Of a DNA stretch of 64,000 nt, positions 24,674 through 32,969 are shown one piece after another (position 1 is the first letter of the stretch; each line of letters opens with the position of its first letter). The notes below the pieces were generated by a model that saw only the letters and a list, made by a program, of their open reading frames with translations, ran no database searches and was not told where the DNA came from. The position numbers were made by a program, and so were the translations under genes. This DNA is from Sutcliffiella rhizosphaerae (GTDB taxonomy: Bacteria; Bacillota; Bacilli; Bacillales; Bacillaceae_I). The stretch spans positions 1-64,000 of the forward strand of contig NZ_CAKJTJ010000009.1 of NCBI RefSeq assembly GCF_917563925.1. Reading direction: 5' to 3'.

Positions 24674-25364
24674 CATAGTCACCATCCCTTCTAGAAATAT
24701 CTTGATCTATCGCTCCATCTCTAAAAAGGATTATTCGATCTGCAAAACCAGCTGCAAAAATATCATGTGTGACCATTACAATCGTTTGCTTGTTTTCACG
24801 GTGGAATTTAGAAAACAATACGAGAATTTCTTCTGCCATCGACCTGTCTAAATTCCCTGTTGGTTCATCCGCTAATAAGACAGTGGGATTATTCACAAGG
24901 GCCCTTGCGATAGCTACCCTTTGTTGCTGCCCACCACTAAGTAGGTTGACTCGCTTGTCATTAAGCCCCTCTAAACCTACAGAACGAATTAATTCATCTA
25001 TTGTTTTAGCTTTTTCATTCGTTAATTTCCCATCTGCATGCAGTGGGAATGCAATATTTTCTTCTACCGTTAATGTAGGTAGTAACTGATAATTTTGAAA
25101 AACAAACCCTATATTTCTTCTCCGGAAAATCGTTCTTTCTTTTTCCTTCATTTTATTTAAGAGATTATGATTAATTTCTATATCTCCATCGGTAGGTAGA
25201 TCAAGACCTCCTAATAATTGAAGTAAGGTACTTTTTCCAGATCCGCTTGGCCCCATTATTGCCACGAATTCCCCTTCTTTGATGTTTAAATCAATCCCCT
25301 TCAACACTTGAGTGCTTTGTTGACCCTGTAAAAATTCCTTTGTTAGATTGTTCACTTGAATCAT
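24645..25364 (-). CDS. ABC transporter ATP-binding protein, LolD/MacB type
   Basis: About 239 residues from MIQVNNLTKEF. Walker A is GPSGSGKST near 39, the Q-loop VFQNYQLLP near 90, the signature LSGGQQQR near 142, Walker B VLLADEPTGNLD near 162 and the H-loop VMVTHD near 197. DEPTGNLD is typical of MacB/LolD ATPases that energise FtsX-type permeases such as the next gene, which it overlaps. ATG at 25364 is preferred over an upstream in-frame ATG. Confidence 0.92.
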   Translation of the reverse strand: MIQVNNLTKEFLQGQQSTQVLKGIDLNIKEGEFVAIMGPSGSGKSTLLQLLGGLDLPTDGDIEINHNLLNKMKEKERTIFRRRNIGFVFQNYQLLPTLTVEENIAFPLHADGKLTNEKAKTIDELIRSVGLEGLNDKRVNLLSGGQQQRVAIARALVNNPTVLLADEPTGNLDRSMAEEILVLFSKFHRENKQTIVMVTHDIFAAGFADRIILFRDGAIDQDISRRDGDYAKHLANFMA

Positions 25365-25400
25365 ATTAGTATAACCCCTCCCAAACTTCACCTCGTTAAT

Positions 25401-25417
25401 TATATACTAAGTATATA
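25401..25417. promoter_or_regulatory. Perfect palindrome, probable PadR operator
   Basis: TATATACT-A-AGTATATA is a perfect 8-1-8 palindrome 37 bp upstream of the ATPase start. On the minus strand it abuts TATAAT, so a bound protein would cover the predicted -10 region. PadR proteins bind AT-rich dyads of this kind. Confidence 0.65.
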
Positions 25418-25497
25418 GTTATTTGTATCAAAATGTTTAAATTTTATCATATAATTCTTATTTTGATGAATAACTAATAATGAACTACCTATAATTA

Positions 25498-25514
25498 TAT
25501 ATACTCGATATACA
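25498..25514. promoter_or_regulatory. Second half-matching operator-like site
   Basis: TATATACT-C-GATATACA shares one full half-site with the palindrome at 25401 and lies about 100 bp upstream of the divergent DinB gene. It could be a weaker site for the same PadR regulator. Confidence 0.4.
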
Positions 25515-25598
25515 TGACATAGAAAGTAAAGCTAAGTACCTGCTCAACCCTTTGATACAAACATACATTCGTGTATAATAAATAAAAAAGGAGGCTTT

Positions 25599-26072
25599 AT
25601 GATGAATTCTATTGATTTACTCATTTTGAATTTTAGTGAAGTTAGAAGAAGAAGTATTAAGTTGTGGACATCTATTCCTGAGGAAGCACTCTTTTGGAAA
25701 CCAGATGAAGAGGCTATGAATTGTATAGAAATGATTAGGCATGTGTTAGAAAGCGAACATTACTATCACTTAGCCATAAATAATCGAGGCAATTTATCAT
25801 CTTTTGATTCTCCCTTTGAAAATCGTCCCTACCTTTCTGTCCAAGCTGAATTAGACTTTGCTGAACCATTCAGAAATCAATTTATGGAAACTATAAAATC
25901 ATTTTCTGAAGGAGATTTAGAGAAGATCAAAATTGATCGTTCTGAATCAGGCTACATAAGATCATTAGGCGACATGTTACTTAGAGTGGCATATCATGAA
26001 TCCGTCCATACTGGGCAATTATTAGATTATCTAAGAACTGCTGGTGTCGATAGAATCAGAATATGGGATTAG
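25599..26072 (+). CDS. DinB family protein
   Basis: A 157-residue four-helix bundle of the DinB/YfiT-like superfamily. The metal triad is visible as His48 (MIRHVLESE), His133 and His137 (AYHESVHTGQ). Such proteins are probable metal-dependent thiol transferases or hydrolases; the name comes from a DNA-damage-inducible member and does not show a repair role. RBS AAAGGAGG precedes ATGATG. A short GGAGGT/ACCTCC hairpin follows the stop. Confidence 0.85.
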   Translation: MMNSIDLLILNFSEVRRRSIKLWTSIPEEALFWKPDEEAMNCIEMIRHVLESEHYYHLAINNRGNLSSFDSPFENRPYLSVQAELDFAEPFRNQFMETIKSFSEGDLEKIKIDRSESGYIRSLGDMLLRVAYHESVHTGQLLDYLRTAGVDRIRIWD

Positions 26073-26180
26073 TATATTAGGAGGTGCTTCTTACCTCCTT
26101 TTCTTTCATTTGACTTTAATTCTCTCCGTTTCGGGTATAAGGGGTATGAGGGTACCTACTTGTTCGGAGGAGGAAAATGA

Positions 26181-27137
26181 ATGAAAAAGCTATCGAATGA
26201 ATATATAGAAGAAGTGGTCAAGGCTTGCAGACCTTTTGCGTCAAAAGGAAGAGTTGTCGATCATATTCCCGATTTGGACCAATCTCACCTATCCAATTTA
26301 GGGGTAACCATCGTCACGCTTGATGGGGAGACATATTCCGCAGGGGAGGATGAGGACCATTTTTCCTTGCAAAGTATTTCAAAAGTCATCATCCTCCTAA
26401 TGGCTTTAGAGGATTTCGGAAAAGAAATCGTTTTTCAAAAGGTAGGAATGGAACCGACAGATGATCTCTTTAATTCCATATCACACCTTGAGGAATATGA
26501 AGGAAGACGACCCTATAATCCACTGATTAATTCTGGTGCAATCGCTACAGCAAGCTTAATCCGAGGCAGTACAGTGGATGATCGTTTTGAAAGAGTTCTA
26601 GAGCTTCTGCGGAAAATCACTGAAAACAAAAAGATAAAAATGAACGAAGAAGTATATAATGCGGAATGTAATAATAGCGCCAGAAATAAGGCCTTGACCT
26701 ACTTTATGGAGAGCACCGGCGTCCTTTCCAGCCAAGAAACCGAAAACGCACTGGAATTGTACAACCGAATGAATTCTATTGAAATCAATTCATTGTCCCT
26801 TGCCAAATTGGGTTGTTTTTTATCCAATCATGGCAGACTCATTGGAGGAAAGAAACAGCTTATCAAGCCTGATAATATTCGCACAGTTAAAGCCATCATG
26901 CTTACTTCTGGGATGTACAACGAATCAGGAGCCTATGCCGTTAACGTAGGATTCCCATTAAAAAGTGGAGTATCAGGAAGCATTGTAGGGGCAGTTCCTG
27001 GACGCATGGGAATCGGAATCATTGGACCAGCAATAAATAAAAAAGGAAATAGTTGTGCTGGTGGGGAAGCACTACGCATTCTCTCTAGTGATCTTGAATT
27101 GAGCCTTCTTCATGATAGAAATGTCGTTAATTTATAA
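26181..27137 (+). CDS. glsA: Glutaminase A
   Basis: A 318-residue serine-dependent glutaminase, close to the usual length. The catalytic S-x-x-K is SISK at residues 65-68, followed by NPLINSGAIATASLI, the Tyr-containing FMESTGVLSSQE region and SGVSGSIVGAVPGRMGIGI near 275. It hydrolyses glutamine to glutamate and ammonia. No transporter or two-component system sits beside it, unlike the B. subtilis glsA-glnT unit. GGAGGAGG precedes the start. Confidence 0.93.
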   Translation: MKKLSNEYIEEVVKACRPFASKGRVVDHIPDLDQSHLSNLGVTIVTLDGETYSAGEDEDHFSLQSISKVIILLMALEDFGKEIVFQKVGMEPTDDLFNSISHLEEYEGRRPYNPLINSGAIATASLIRGSTVDDRFERVLELLRKITENKKIKMNEEVYNAECNNSARNKALTYFMESTGVLSSQETENALELYNRMNSIEINSLSLAKLGCFLSNHGRLIGGKKQLIKPDNIRTVKAIMLTSGMYNESGAYAVNVGFPLKSGVSGSIVGAVPGRMGIGIIGPAINKKGNSCAGGEALRILSSDLELSLLHDRNVVNL

Positions 27138-27146
27138 TATTTTGTT

Positions 27147-27176
27147 GGCAGGAAAACAGAGATTAGTTTTTCTGCC
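27147..27176. terminator. Bidirectional terminator
   Basis: GGCAGGAAAAC pairs with GTTTTTCTGCC (one mismatch) between the convergent glutaminase and methyltransferase genes. Confidence 0.7.
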
Positions 27177-27179
27177 TCA

Positions 27180-27923
27180 TTACTTTGTAGCTAGAATAGT
27201 AAATTCCCACGGTATATTTTCATTGTTCCAACCACGATGTTCTTCAAATTGTTTAAATGTAAAACCAGAAGTGATAACAGCATTGATTATTTCACTTAGT
27301 GTAAATAGTCGAACAGAAACCTCCGGAAATTCCTTTTGCTCTCCTTCGTCAAAAAATGATTTATACGCTAAATCTCCACCTTGCAGTTGCTGATCAAAGT
27401 AATTGATTTTCGTATAGTCATCTACCAAACACCTTCGTAGCGGATGGAAATCACTTAGAATCACTTGTCCGCCTTCTTTTAGCAGAGCATATAGTATATC
27501 CATCAATCTATTAATATCTTGAAAGTAATGTAGGATTCCTCCTTCTAAATAAAGCACATCAAAATAACTCCCATATTTCACTACATCGATTTCATAAATA
27601 TCTGTGACATTATATTGAATGTTGGTATTTGCAAAATGTGCTAACTCCATTGCGTATCTCTTATTTTCTTCTGAAATATCAAATACGGTTACTTCCCCAC
27701 CTAATAATGATAGCGGAACGGCTTTTCTTCCATTTGACCCGCAAAGGTTAGCAATCCTTTTCCCTGCTATCTGTTCAAAATATTGTTGATGCTTTTTTAG
27801 ACTAGCAAAGGGGTTCTTTATTATGTCCTGAGCCTTTTCCTGTGGTGTACCTTGACTTTTCGTCCAAAACTCATATGCACGGTATTCCCAAGCTTTTTTA
27901 TTGATTGCGCTCTGTTCATTCAT
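27180..27923 (-). CDS. Class I SAM-dependent methyltransferase
   Basis: A 247-residue methyltransferase: IANLCGSNGRKAVPLSLLG is the SAM-binding motif I, VTVFDISEENKRYA motif II, FDVLYLEGGILHYFQD motif IV and LLKEGGQVILSDFHP post-motif. The acceptor is unknown. RBS GGGTGAG. It is downstream of, and in the same direction as, the membrane-protein gene at 27957. Confidence 0.85.
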   Translation of the reverse strand: MNEQSAINKKAWEYRAYEFWTKSQGTPQEKAQDIIKNPFASLKKHQQYFEQIAGKRIANLCGSNGRKAVPLSLLGGEVTVFDISEENKRYAMELAHFANTNIQYNVTDIYEIDVVKYGSYFDVLYLEGGILHYFQDINRLMDILYALLKEGGQVILSDFHPLRRCLVDDYTKINYFDQQLQGGDLAYKSFFDEGEQKEFPEVSVRLFTLSEIINAVITSGFTFKQFEEHRGWNNENIPWEFTILATK

Positions 27924-27956
27924 TGTTACTCACCCTTTTTAAATGATCATGAATCA

Positions 27957-28589
27957 TCAAAAATGATATGGACTAATTTGTTTTATTATAAGTGCCACGA
28001 TAAATGACAACAAAATTACGACTGCCAGTTGTTTAGGTTGCTTGTAAAAGATGACACATAATACAACGTACATGATTAATTCCTCTATATAAGATATATC
28101 AATATAAAATGGACCAATTGCTAAAGAAAGACTTAACATTAGCCCTAAAGGTAAGGCTGGCAAAATATAAGCGAATTTTTCCTTTTGCTTCCCTTTATAA
28201 ACTAGAATTGCTAAAAATGGAGAAACAATTGCTAAAGTGCCCCACCAAAGAAAATAACTAGTTGGGAAAAATCCAAATAAGTAAGCGGAATATACATAGT
28301 AGCTAATAAGCATTCCAATAAAAAATAAAAACGTATTAATTGCAGCATTTATGGATGTTTTACTATATGCAGCTATAAAGGTTGCAATCAAAATCCAAAT
28401 GCCCAATCTTGTAAAAAGGTCGCCAAAGTAGCTTAGGCTAATGCTCCACCAACTTCCATCAACAGCGATGGTGTCTAAGTACTTAGATATGATTCCTAAT
28501 AAAACTCCTAAAGCCAATGAGAATATAACTTCTTTCAAGTTCTTCTTGAACATTTTCCTGTCTACCCTTCTTCTGTTTAACGAGATCAT
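27957..28589 (-). CDS. Polytopic membrane protein (DUF6518-like)
   Basis: Up to 210 residues with six or so membrane segments (VIFSLALGVLLGIISKYL, IWILIATFIAAY, TFLFFIGMLISYYVYSAYLF and others). The pattern resembles DUF6518 membrane proteins, from memory only. The start may be the internal ATG at 28553 (MFKKNLKEV), since neither has an ideal ribosome site. Function unknown. Confidence 0.65.
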   Translation of the reverse strand: MISLNRRRVDRKMFKKNLKEVIFSLALGVLLGIISKYLDTIAVDGSWWSISLSYFGDLFTRLGIWILIATFIAAYSKTSINAAINTFLFFIGMLISYYVYSAYLFGFFPTSYFLWWGTLAIVSPFLAILVYKGKQKEKFAYILPALPLGLMLSLSLAIGPFYIDISYIEELIMYVVLCVIFYKQPKQLAVVILLSFIVALIIKQISPYHF

Positions 28590-28647
28590 TACTGTATAAG
28601 AATATCATATGTTAGATTGCCCCAGTTAAAATTTTCCTTATCTATTC

Positions 28648-28683
28648 AAAAACCCGCCTGCCTCAAAATGGCAAGCGGTTTTT
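28648..28683 (-). terminator. Terminator left behind by the PRD-gene remnant
   Basis: AAAAACC(C)GCCTGCC pairs with GGCAAGCGGTTTTT with one bulge, directly downstream (minus strand) of the PRD fragment. Confidence 0.6.
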
Positions 28684-28693
28684 GCTCTACCAT

Positions 28694-28801
28694 TTACTTC
28701 AACTGTTGATGTGACATAAGTCGGTGGATGTGTACGGCCAGATAGGTTAATTCTTCATTGGGAATAGTGGTCCCATGAACTTGCTTAATATATTCCTTAA
28801 T
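28694..28801 (-). pseudogene. C-terminal remnant of a BglG-family (PRD) antiterminator
   Basis: A 35-codon fragment reads IKEYIKQVHGTTIPNEELTY and then LAVHIHRLM to a stop. This is the conserved end of the second PRD domain of BglG/LicT/GlcT regulators (helix, V-x-G-x-x-I-P-x-x-E, then L-x-x-H-I-x-R). A stop codon lies immediately upstream and no other part of the gene is nearby, so it is a relic of a sugar-PTS regulator. Confidence 0.7.
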
Positions 28802-28825
28802 CTAGATATGACGGGAAGTTACACA

Positions 28826-28900
28826 TCAACTGAAAAACATATAAAGCAAAAATGCAACTATAAAAATGGGAAAAGCGATTAATACTAAACGATTTGTCAT
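28826..28900 (-). CDS. Possible 24-aa membrane peptide
   Basis: ATG at 28900 overlaps the stop of the decayed small gene upstream (ATGA). The peptide MTNRLVLIAFPIFIVAFLLY and four more residues is one hydrophobic helix. A GGAG lies 13 bases upstream, which is long. It may be a real coupled peptide or a relic; I cannot tell. Confidence 0.3.
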   Translation of the reverse strand: MTNRLVLIAFPIFIVAFLLYMFFS

Positions 28901-29105
28901 GATGAATCGCTTTCTCCTATCTTTTGCAGTTTCAGTTGTAAAATTTGCTCTTGTTTGACTTTCATCGACAATTTATCCAGAAAAAACATGGCACAGAAGA
29001 TTAAAAAAAGTCCGATTCTACCAGTAATTGTATCTGCTCAATCTAAAATAACGATACAATCACACCCACAACAGATAAAATAAGCTCGAATCCTACATAC
29101 TTCAT
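28897..29105 (-). pseudogene. Decayed small membrane-protein gene
   Basis: ATG at 29105 with a strong AGGGAGG site opens MKYVGFELILSVVGVIVSLF, then TAG. A second membrane-like stretch, GRIGLFLIFCAMFFLDKLSM with a polar tail to 28897, lies in another frame. The two fit one small two-helix protein broken by an indel and a stop. Confidence 0.45.
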
Positions 29106-29189
29106 CGTCCTCCCTCCCCTTCAAATATTTAAGAACAATAACTCCCAGACTGTTGACAAACCCAAATTATTTTTAGATTTGTATTTAAC

Positions 29190-29376
29190 TGTTGATCTTC
29201 GTTTCAGACGCTTCGCTTTCCGCGGGCGGTCCGGGAACCTCCTCGAGCTGCGCCCTGTGGGGTTTCCCATGTCCCTTCCTCCCGCAGGACAAGGAAGGCT
29301 TCGGCAGCCATTCATCGCACGAAGAAAATGTGTCAGCATTTTCGAGGAGTCTGCGCGTCTTCCACTACGATCAACA
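29190..29376 (+). repeat. Bacillaceae intergenic repeat with terminal inverted repeats
   Basis: This 187-bp GC-rich block begins TGTTGATC (29190-29197) and ends GATCAACA (29369-29376), exact inverted repeats. Inside are CGCTTTCCGCGGG and CCTCCT, as in the partial copy at 1-122 in the other orientation. It stands out from the AT-rich surroundings. It encodes no transposase; from general knowledge it is a non-autonomous high-copy element of Bacillus genomes. No gene is seen in the flanks 29106-29189 and 29377-29664. Confidence 0.75.
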
Positions 29377-29664
29377 AGGGAATTGCATGGATTTAAATAA
29401 AAATGTACCTTTGTCTACACACTGCAATAACTCCATGTAGTTTCGTTATTAAAGAAGTAATTTTTTCAAAAAAGTTATCAATAAAAGTGGTAAATTATGT
29501 TATATTAAATCTTGACGCTATTAAATTCTGAATTGTATGAATCCCCATTCGTTTTGTCCTACCTCTACGAACCTCCACATTTTTATTTCAAAAGAAGCTA
29601 TCTAATTTACTTTCTCAAAATCCTAGTATGGTCTCTTAAATTTTAATATAGGAGGGGTATTACG

Positions 29665-30702
29665 ATGAAACTTCTTTCAAGAAAACCTGACTTTTTCATA
29701 CCAGAGACGGGAATAAGTTCAATTGAACCAGTTATACTTGGCGGAATCGAACAATATATATTGCTGCAAGCTGAAGACCCCACAAACCCCGTGCTATTAT
29801 TCCTTCACGGAGGCCCTGCAATGCCTTTACCAGGTGTATCTAATATGGGAGTCGATTACACAGTGGCAACAAATACAAAAGAGCTCGTAAAAAATTTTAT
29901 ATTGGTATTCTGGGATCAGCGTGGAACAGGAAAATCCTATAACAAGAAAATCAAACAAGAAACCATGACCATCCAACAATTTGTAACAGACGCAAATGAA
30001 TTAGTTGATTATTTGAGAGGTAAATTTTCTCAAGAAAAGATTTTTTTAGTGGGGCATTCTTGGGGAACACTCCTTGGCTTATCACTAGTAAACCAATATC
30101 CTAACAAATTCTATTCATATGTCGGAATATCCCAGCTTATTAATTGGTCCAAAAACGACGAGCTTATGTTAAATTGGGCAAAAGATGAAGCAACTAAAAG
30201 GAATAATAAAAGGGCCTTAAAGGAATTAACTGCAATAGGTAACCCCCCTTTTATTGAAAGTACCAAGCAATGGATTACATTAAGAAAATGGGCACAGCGC
30301 TTTGGTTCCCTTATCTATATCGACGAAGAAATTAAATATCCTGGAATGTTGACCGCAATAAAATCATTATTTCAATCTAAGGATTACTCATTAATTGATG
30401 TTTATCAAACGTTTACTAAAAGTATGAAACTCATTTATAATTTAGATTTCATAAAAACAATTGCTACTGTTAATTTTAAAGAACAAATACCCAAAGTCTC
30501 TCTCCCTGTTACCTTTTTACATGGATCCAAAGATGTACATATTTTCGGAGAACTTGTACAAGATTACTTCAAAATCTTAGAAGCAAAAGAAGGAAAACAA
30601 TTTATTTCGCTTGATAAATCCGCACACTTCTTCCATCCAGAGGACTCTAAAAATATCGAGCAAAAAATCATAGAAGAACTTAAATATTACAGAAAAAAAT
30701 AA
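29665..30702 (+). CDS. Alpha/beta hydrolase, prolyl aminopeptidase-like
   Basis: A 345-residue hydrolase of the proline iminopeptidase (S33) type: oxyanion motif LLFLHGGPAMPLPG near residue 50, FWDQRGTGKS near 92, nucleophile elbow VGHSWGT near 131, Asp in FLHGSKDVH near 292, and His in DKSAHFFHPED near 322. The HGGP and DQRGxGxS motifs are diagnostic of the family, although many members are esterases rather than peptidases. AGGAGGGG precedes the ATG. Confidence 0.85.
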   Translation: MKLLSRKPDFFIPETGISSIEPVILGGIEQYILLQAEDPTNPVLLFLHGGPAMPLPGVSNMGVDYTVATNTKELVKNFILVFWDQRGTGKSYNKKIKQETMTIQQFVTDANELVDYLRGKFSQEKIFLVGHSWGTLLGLSLVNQYPNKFYSYVGISQLINWSKNDELMLNWAKDEATKRNNKRALKELTAIGNPPFIESTKQWITLRKWAQRFGSLIYIDEEIKYPGMLTAIKSLFQSKDYSLIDVYQTFTKSMKLIYNLDFIKTIATVNFKEQIPKVSLPVTFLHGSKDVHIFGELVQDYFKILEAKEGKQFISLDKSAHFFHPEDSKNIEQKIIEELKYYRKK

Positions 30703-30838
30703 TACAAAACTTAGTTAATTACATCGGTATTCACAAATTTGGCACATTAATCCAATAGGTAATGTGTTTTTTTCTTTAGCATTTCGGGAATTGTATTTCC
30801 ATTTAATAGAATCATAGCAGGAAAGGGAGTTTTGCAAA

Positions 30839-31324
30839 ATGTTTGGATTTAATGACCTATGGAAATTTTTCCTTTCTTTTTTTCTGGTATTGCCATTGGT
30901 TACGATTCTGCATCAACTAGGTCACTTCTTCTTTGCAAAATTATTTGGAGGTACAGTAAACATTCACATAGGTACAGGAAATATATTATTTAAAGTAGGA
31001 TCATTTAAGATTCGAAAGCTCTACTTTTATGACGGCTGGTGCGAGTACATTAATGTCAGCAGAGGTACAAGAAAGATAGAGAAGATATTTGTATATTTAG
31101 GAGGTTCTATTTTTAATATTTCCTCCATCTTACTACTAAACGGATTAATAACTAGAGAAATTCTCGAACCAAACATATTCATTTACCAATTTACCTACTT
31201 CTCCTTCTATTTCGTGTTTTTCTCGTTATTTCCAATGAATCACCTGAACGGTTGTCCAAGCGATGGCATGGCTGTTTTAAATATAATCACCAACAAAAAA
31301 TTTGATAAAAATCCGGCAAATTAA
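30839..31324 (+). CDS. M50-like membrane protein lacking the catalytic Glu
   Basis: A 161-residue polytopic protein with the site-2 protease layout: first hydrophobic segment containing ILHQLGHFFFAKLFGG, then membrane segments, then MNHLNGCPSDGM matching the third-ligand (N-x-x-P-x-x-D-G) motif. The zinc motif HExxH reads HQLGH (CAT CAA CTA GGT CAC), so the histidines and Asp remain but the catalytic Glu is Gln. It is probably an inactive or non-proteolytic member, possibly substrate binding. AAAGGGAG precedes the ATG. Confidence 0.7.
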   Translation: MFGFNDLWKFFLSFFLVLPLVTILHQLGHFFFAKLFGGTVNIHIGTGNILFKVGSFKIRKLYFYDGWCEYINVSRGTRKIEKIFVYLGGSIFNISSILLLNGLITREILEPNIFIYQFTYFSFYFVFFSLFPMNHLNGCPSDGMAVLNIITNKKFDKNPAN

Positions 31325-31371
31325 TAGTTATTTAAGCTTTTCTAATTCTTTTGAATGCTCTAAAGATAACT

Positions 31372-31402
31372 AAAAAAATCCCTTCTAAAAGGGATTTTTT
31401 TA
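31372..31402 (+). terminator. Terminator of the M50-like gene
   Basis: AAATCCCTT pairs with AAGGGATTT around a short loop and is flanked by A and T tracts, so it can act in both directions. Confidence 0.85.
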
Positions 31403-31446
31403 ATCAGGAGCTTTCTCCTGGTGCGCCAGTTATATGAGCTTCCCTG

Positions 31447-31515
31447 CTTTGATGATGACCTTTTTACACCTGTCACACCGGCTTTATGATAACCTTTTAT
31501 TTCCTATTCCACCGG
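31447..31515 (+). repeat. Two imperfect 34-35 bp tandem units
   Basis: Units start CTTTGATGATGACC (31447) and CTTTATGATAACC (31482); both end in CACCGG after a T-rich middle. No coding function is apparent. Between 31403 and 31562 I see no gene. Confidence 0.45.
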
Positions 31516-31562
31516 CCTTTTGGCCATCAATATCGCCATAATAATTGCAGTATTTGAAGCAA

Positions 31563-31916
31563 CTACCTTCCCAAAATTTCTTTTATTCTTAAAGATAAGG
31601 ATGGCTTTAAACCGTCTAATCGTTCCACCATAAAATCACTACTTTCAAATACGGTAAAACTAGTACTTCTATTATTTCGTTCTCTTTGAATAATAAAATG
31701 ATTATCAGCTGTTTCAATTAGAAATATATTACTTCCCAAATGGTTCACTGCTTTAATTTCTTCATCATGAAAACCTGCATCTGATAAAATTCCATCCGAC
31801 ACCGAAAACAATTCTTTTTCACCTTTATAGCCCACATAATAGTCTATAGGGTTAATCAGTAGAGCCACAATAAATAAGCCGACAACTATCATTACTTGTA
31901 TTGTTCTTTTTTTCAC
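31563..31916 (-). CDS. Small membrane-anchored protein, 117 aa
   Basis: GTG start behind TAGGGGGAT. One N-terminal helix (IQVMIVVGLFIVALLI) anchors a ~90-residue domain with alternating strands (SNIFLIETADNHFIIQRERN) that should lie outside the membrane. No family recognised. It immediately follows the DUF3951 gene on the same strand (18 bp), so they may be one unit. Confidence 0.6.
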   Translation of the reverse strand: MKKRTIQVMIVVGLFIVALLINPIDYYVGYKGEKELFSVSDGILSDAGFHDEEIKAVNHLGSNIFLIETADNHFIIQRERNNRSTSFTVFESSDFMVERLDGLKPSLSLRIKEILGR

Positions 31917-31934
31917 GATATCCCCCTAATACTT

Positions 31935-32075
31935 CTAATTGTCTTTATCCACTTTCCCATTTGTTATATCATCAAATGGCGTATAGTTGTTACTTGGTAA
32001 TTTTCTCTTTCTTACTGCTTTTATTACCGCATAAACACCTATTAGAACGACAGCTATTGTGAGAAATGCTCCCAT
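31935..32075 (-). CDS. DUF3951 small membrane protein, 46 aa
   Basis: Short gene from ATG 32075 behind GGAAGGG. The product is MGAFLTIAVVLIGVYAVIKA, a basic stretch KAVRKRKLPSNN and the diagnostic YTPFDDITNGK motif of DUF3951. One membrane helix, function unknown. An upstream in-frame ATG (32090) is less well placed. Confidence 0.75.
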   Translation of the reverse strand: MGAFLTIAVVLIGVYAVIKAVRKRKLPSNNYTPFDDITNGKVDKDN

Positions 32076-32096
32076 TTTAATCCCTTCCATGTAGAA

Positions 32097-32624
32097 TTAC
32101 TTAATAAACACCTGTATGTCATTTTTATGCATTTTCACTAATTCATCCAAATGCTTATTAGCTAACTTATCGTATTTTTCGTAATCGTCATCTGGCTCTC
32201 CGAGTATTTTATGTAGGCAGACATTTCCATGGTTATTTGAAGGTATTGGGCGTAATATTCTTCAGGTGACATTCCAGCTTTTTTAGCCATTGGTTCCACA
32301 GCTTCATGTAGAGCGTTCGCATCTGGGGTATCAACTTTTGAGAGGGATACATACTTAACATCGTTAATACGTTTTCTTCCACTTCATTTGATATATCAAT
32401 ATTCATTTTTTTCGCTTCTTGGATAACTATTTCAGCTTTTATCACATTTGTTCATCGGGATATAAGAATCTCAGTTCACCAACTGTAGTTTCCTTTCCCC
32501 TCTCACCATATGCTACATCTTCATCTTTATAATTTGATAGATCTCCTTTGCAGCCTGCTATAAAAATCAGGCAGAAAATACACAATATAGTTCTGCTAAG
32601 CAACCGTTGTAGCTCCCATTTCAA
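32097..32624 (-). pseudogene. Broken SurA-N-like lipoprotein gene
   Basis: TTG at 32624 opens a lipoprotein signal (LCIFCLIFIAGC) and GDLSNYKDEDVAYGER up to LYPDEQM. The remainder is spread over three other frame segments: VIKAEIVIQEAKKMNIDISN, then VDTPDANALHEAVEPMAKKA with SPEEYYAQYLQIT, then LGEPDDDYEKYDKLANKHLD to the stop at 32097. Together these match the helical SurA N-terminal-like domain of Bacillus lipoproteins related to peptidyl-prolyl isomerase chaperones. At least three indels have inactivated it. Confidence 0.78.
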
Positions 32625-32954
32625 TGAAGTAGCGTCACAATTGGATAGAATAACTTAAAATCATGAACAAAAATAACTGCGATACCACCAGTTACAACTC
32701 CTATCTATGTCTAGCCATGTGTAAAGCTGGTAATTGTTTTTCAATAAACGTAACGAATACCCAATTGCCAATGCTAAAAATACAAAGGTGAAACCTACTG
32801 TCAATTGCCCAATGCTAAAGCCAGAAAGAGCGCTGAAAATATAAACTGCAACTGCTGCTATCCAATAAAAAGTATGTTTTCCATTGAGAGCTAACACCAG
32901 TGAAACAATCAAAATAATCAAAGCTAAGATGGCAACAAAAGTGAAAATAATCAT
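32621..32954 (-). pseudogene. Frameshifted polytopic membrane protein
   Basis: ATG 32954 behind GGGGGAG starts IIFTFVAILALIILIVSLVL and runs through three hydrophobic segments to NNYQLYTWLDI. One indel near 32705 moves the last helix, VVTGGIAVIFVHDFKLFYPI, into another frame that ends at 32621, overlapping the TTG of the next gene (TTGA). Without repair the product has a short aberrant tail. Family unknown. Confidence 0.65.
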
Positions 32955-32969
32955 TTATGCTCTCCCCCT

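Noticed and set aside
29121-29440. Open frames through the GC-rich repeat
   Set aside because: They lie inside the known repeat and are not protein-like.
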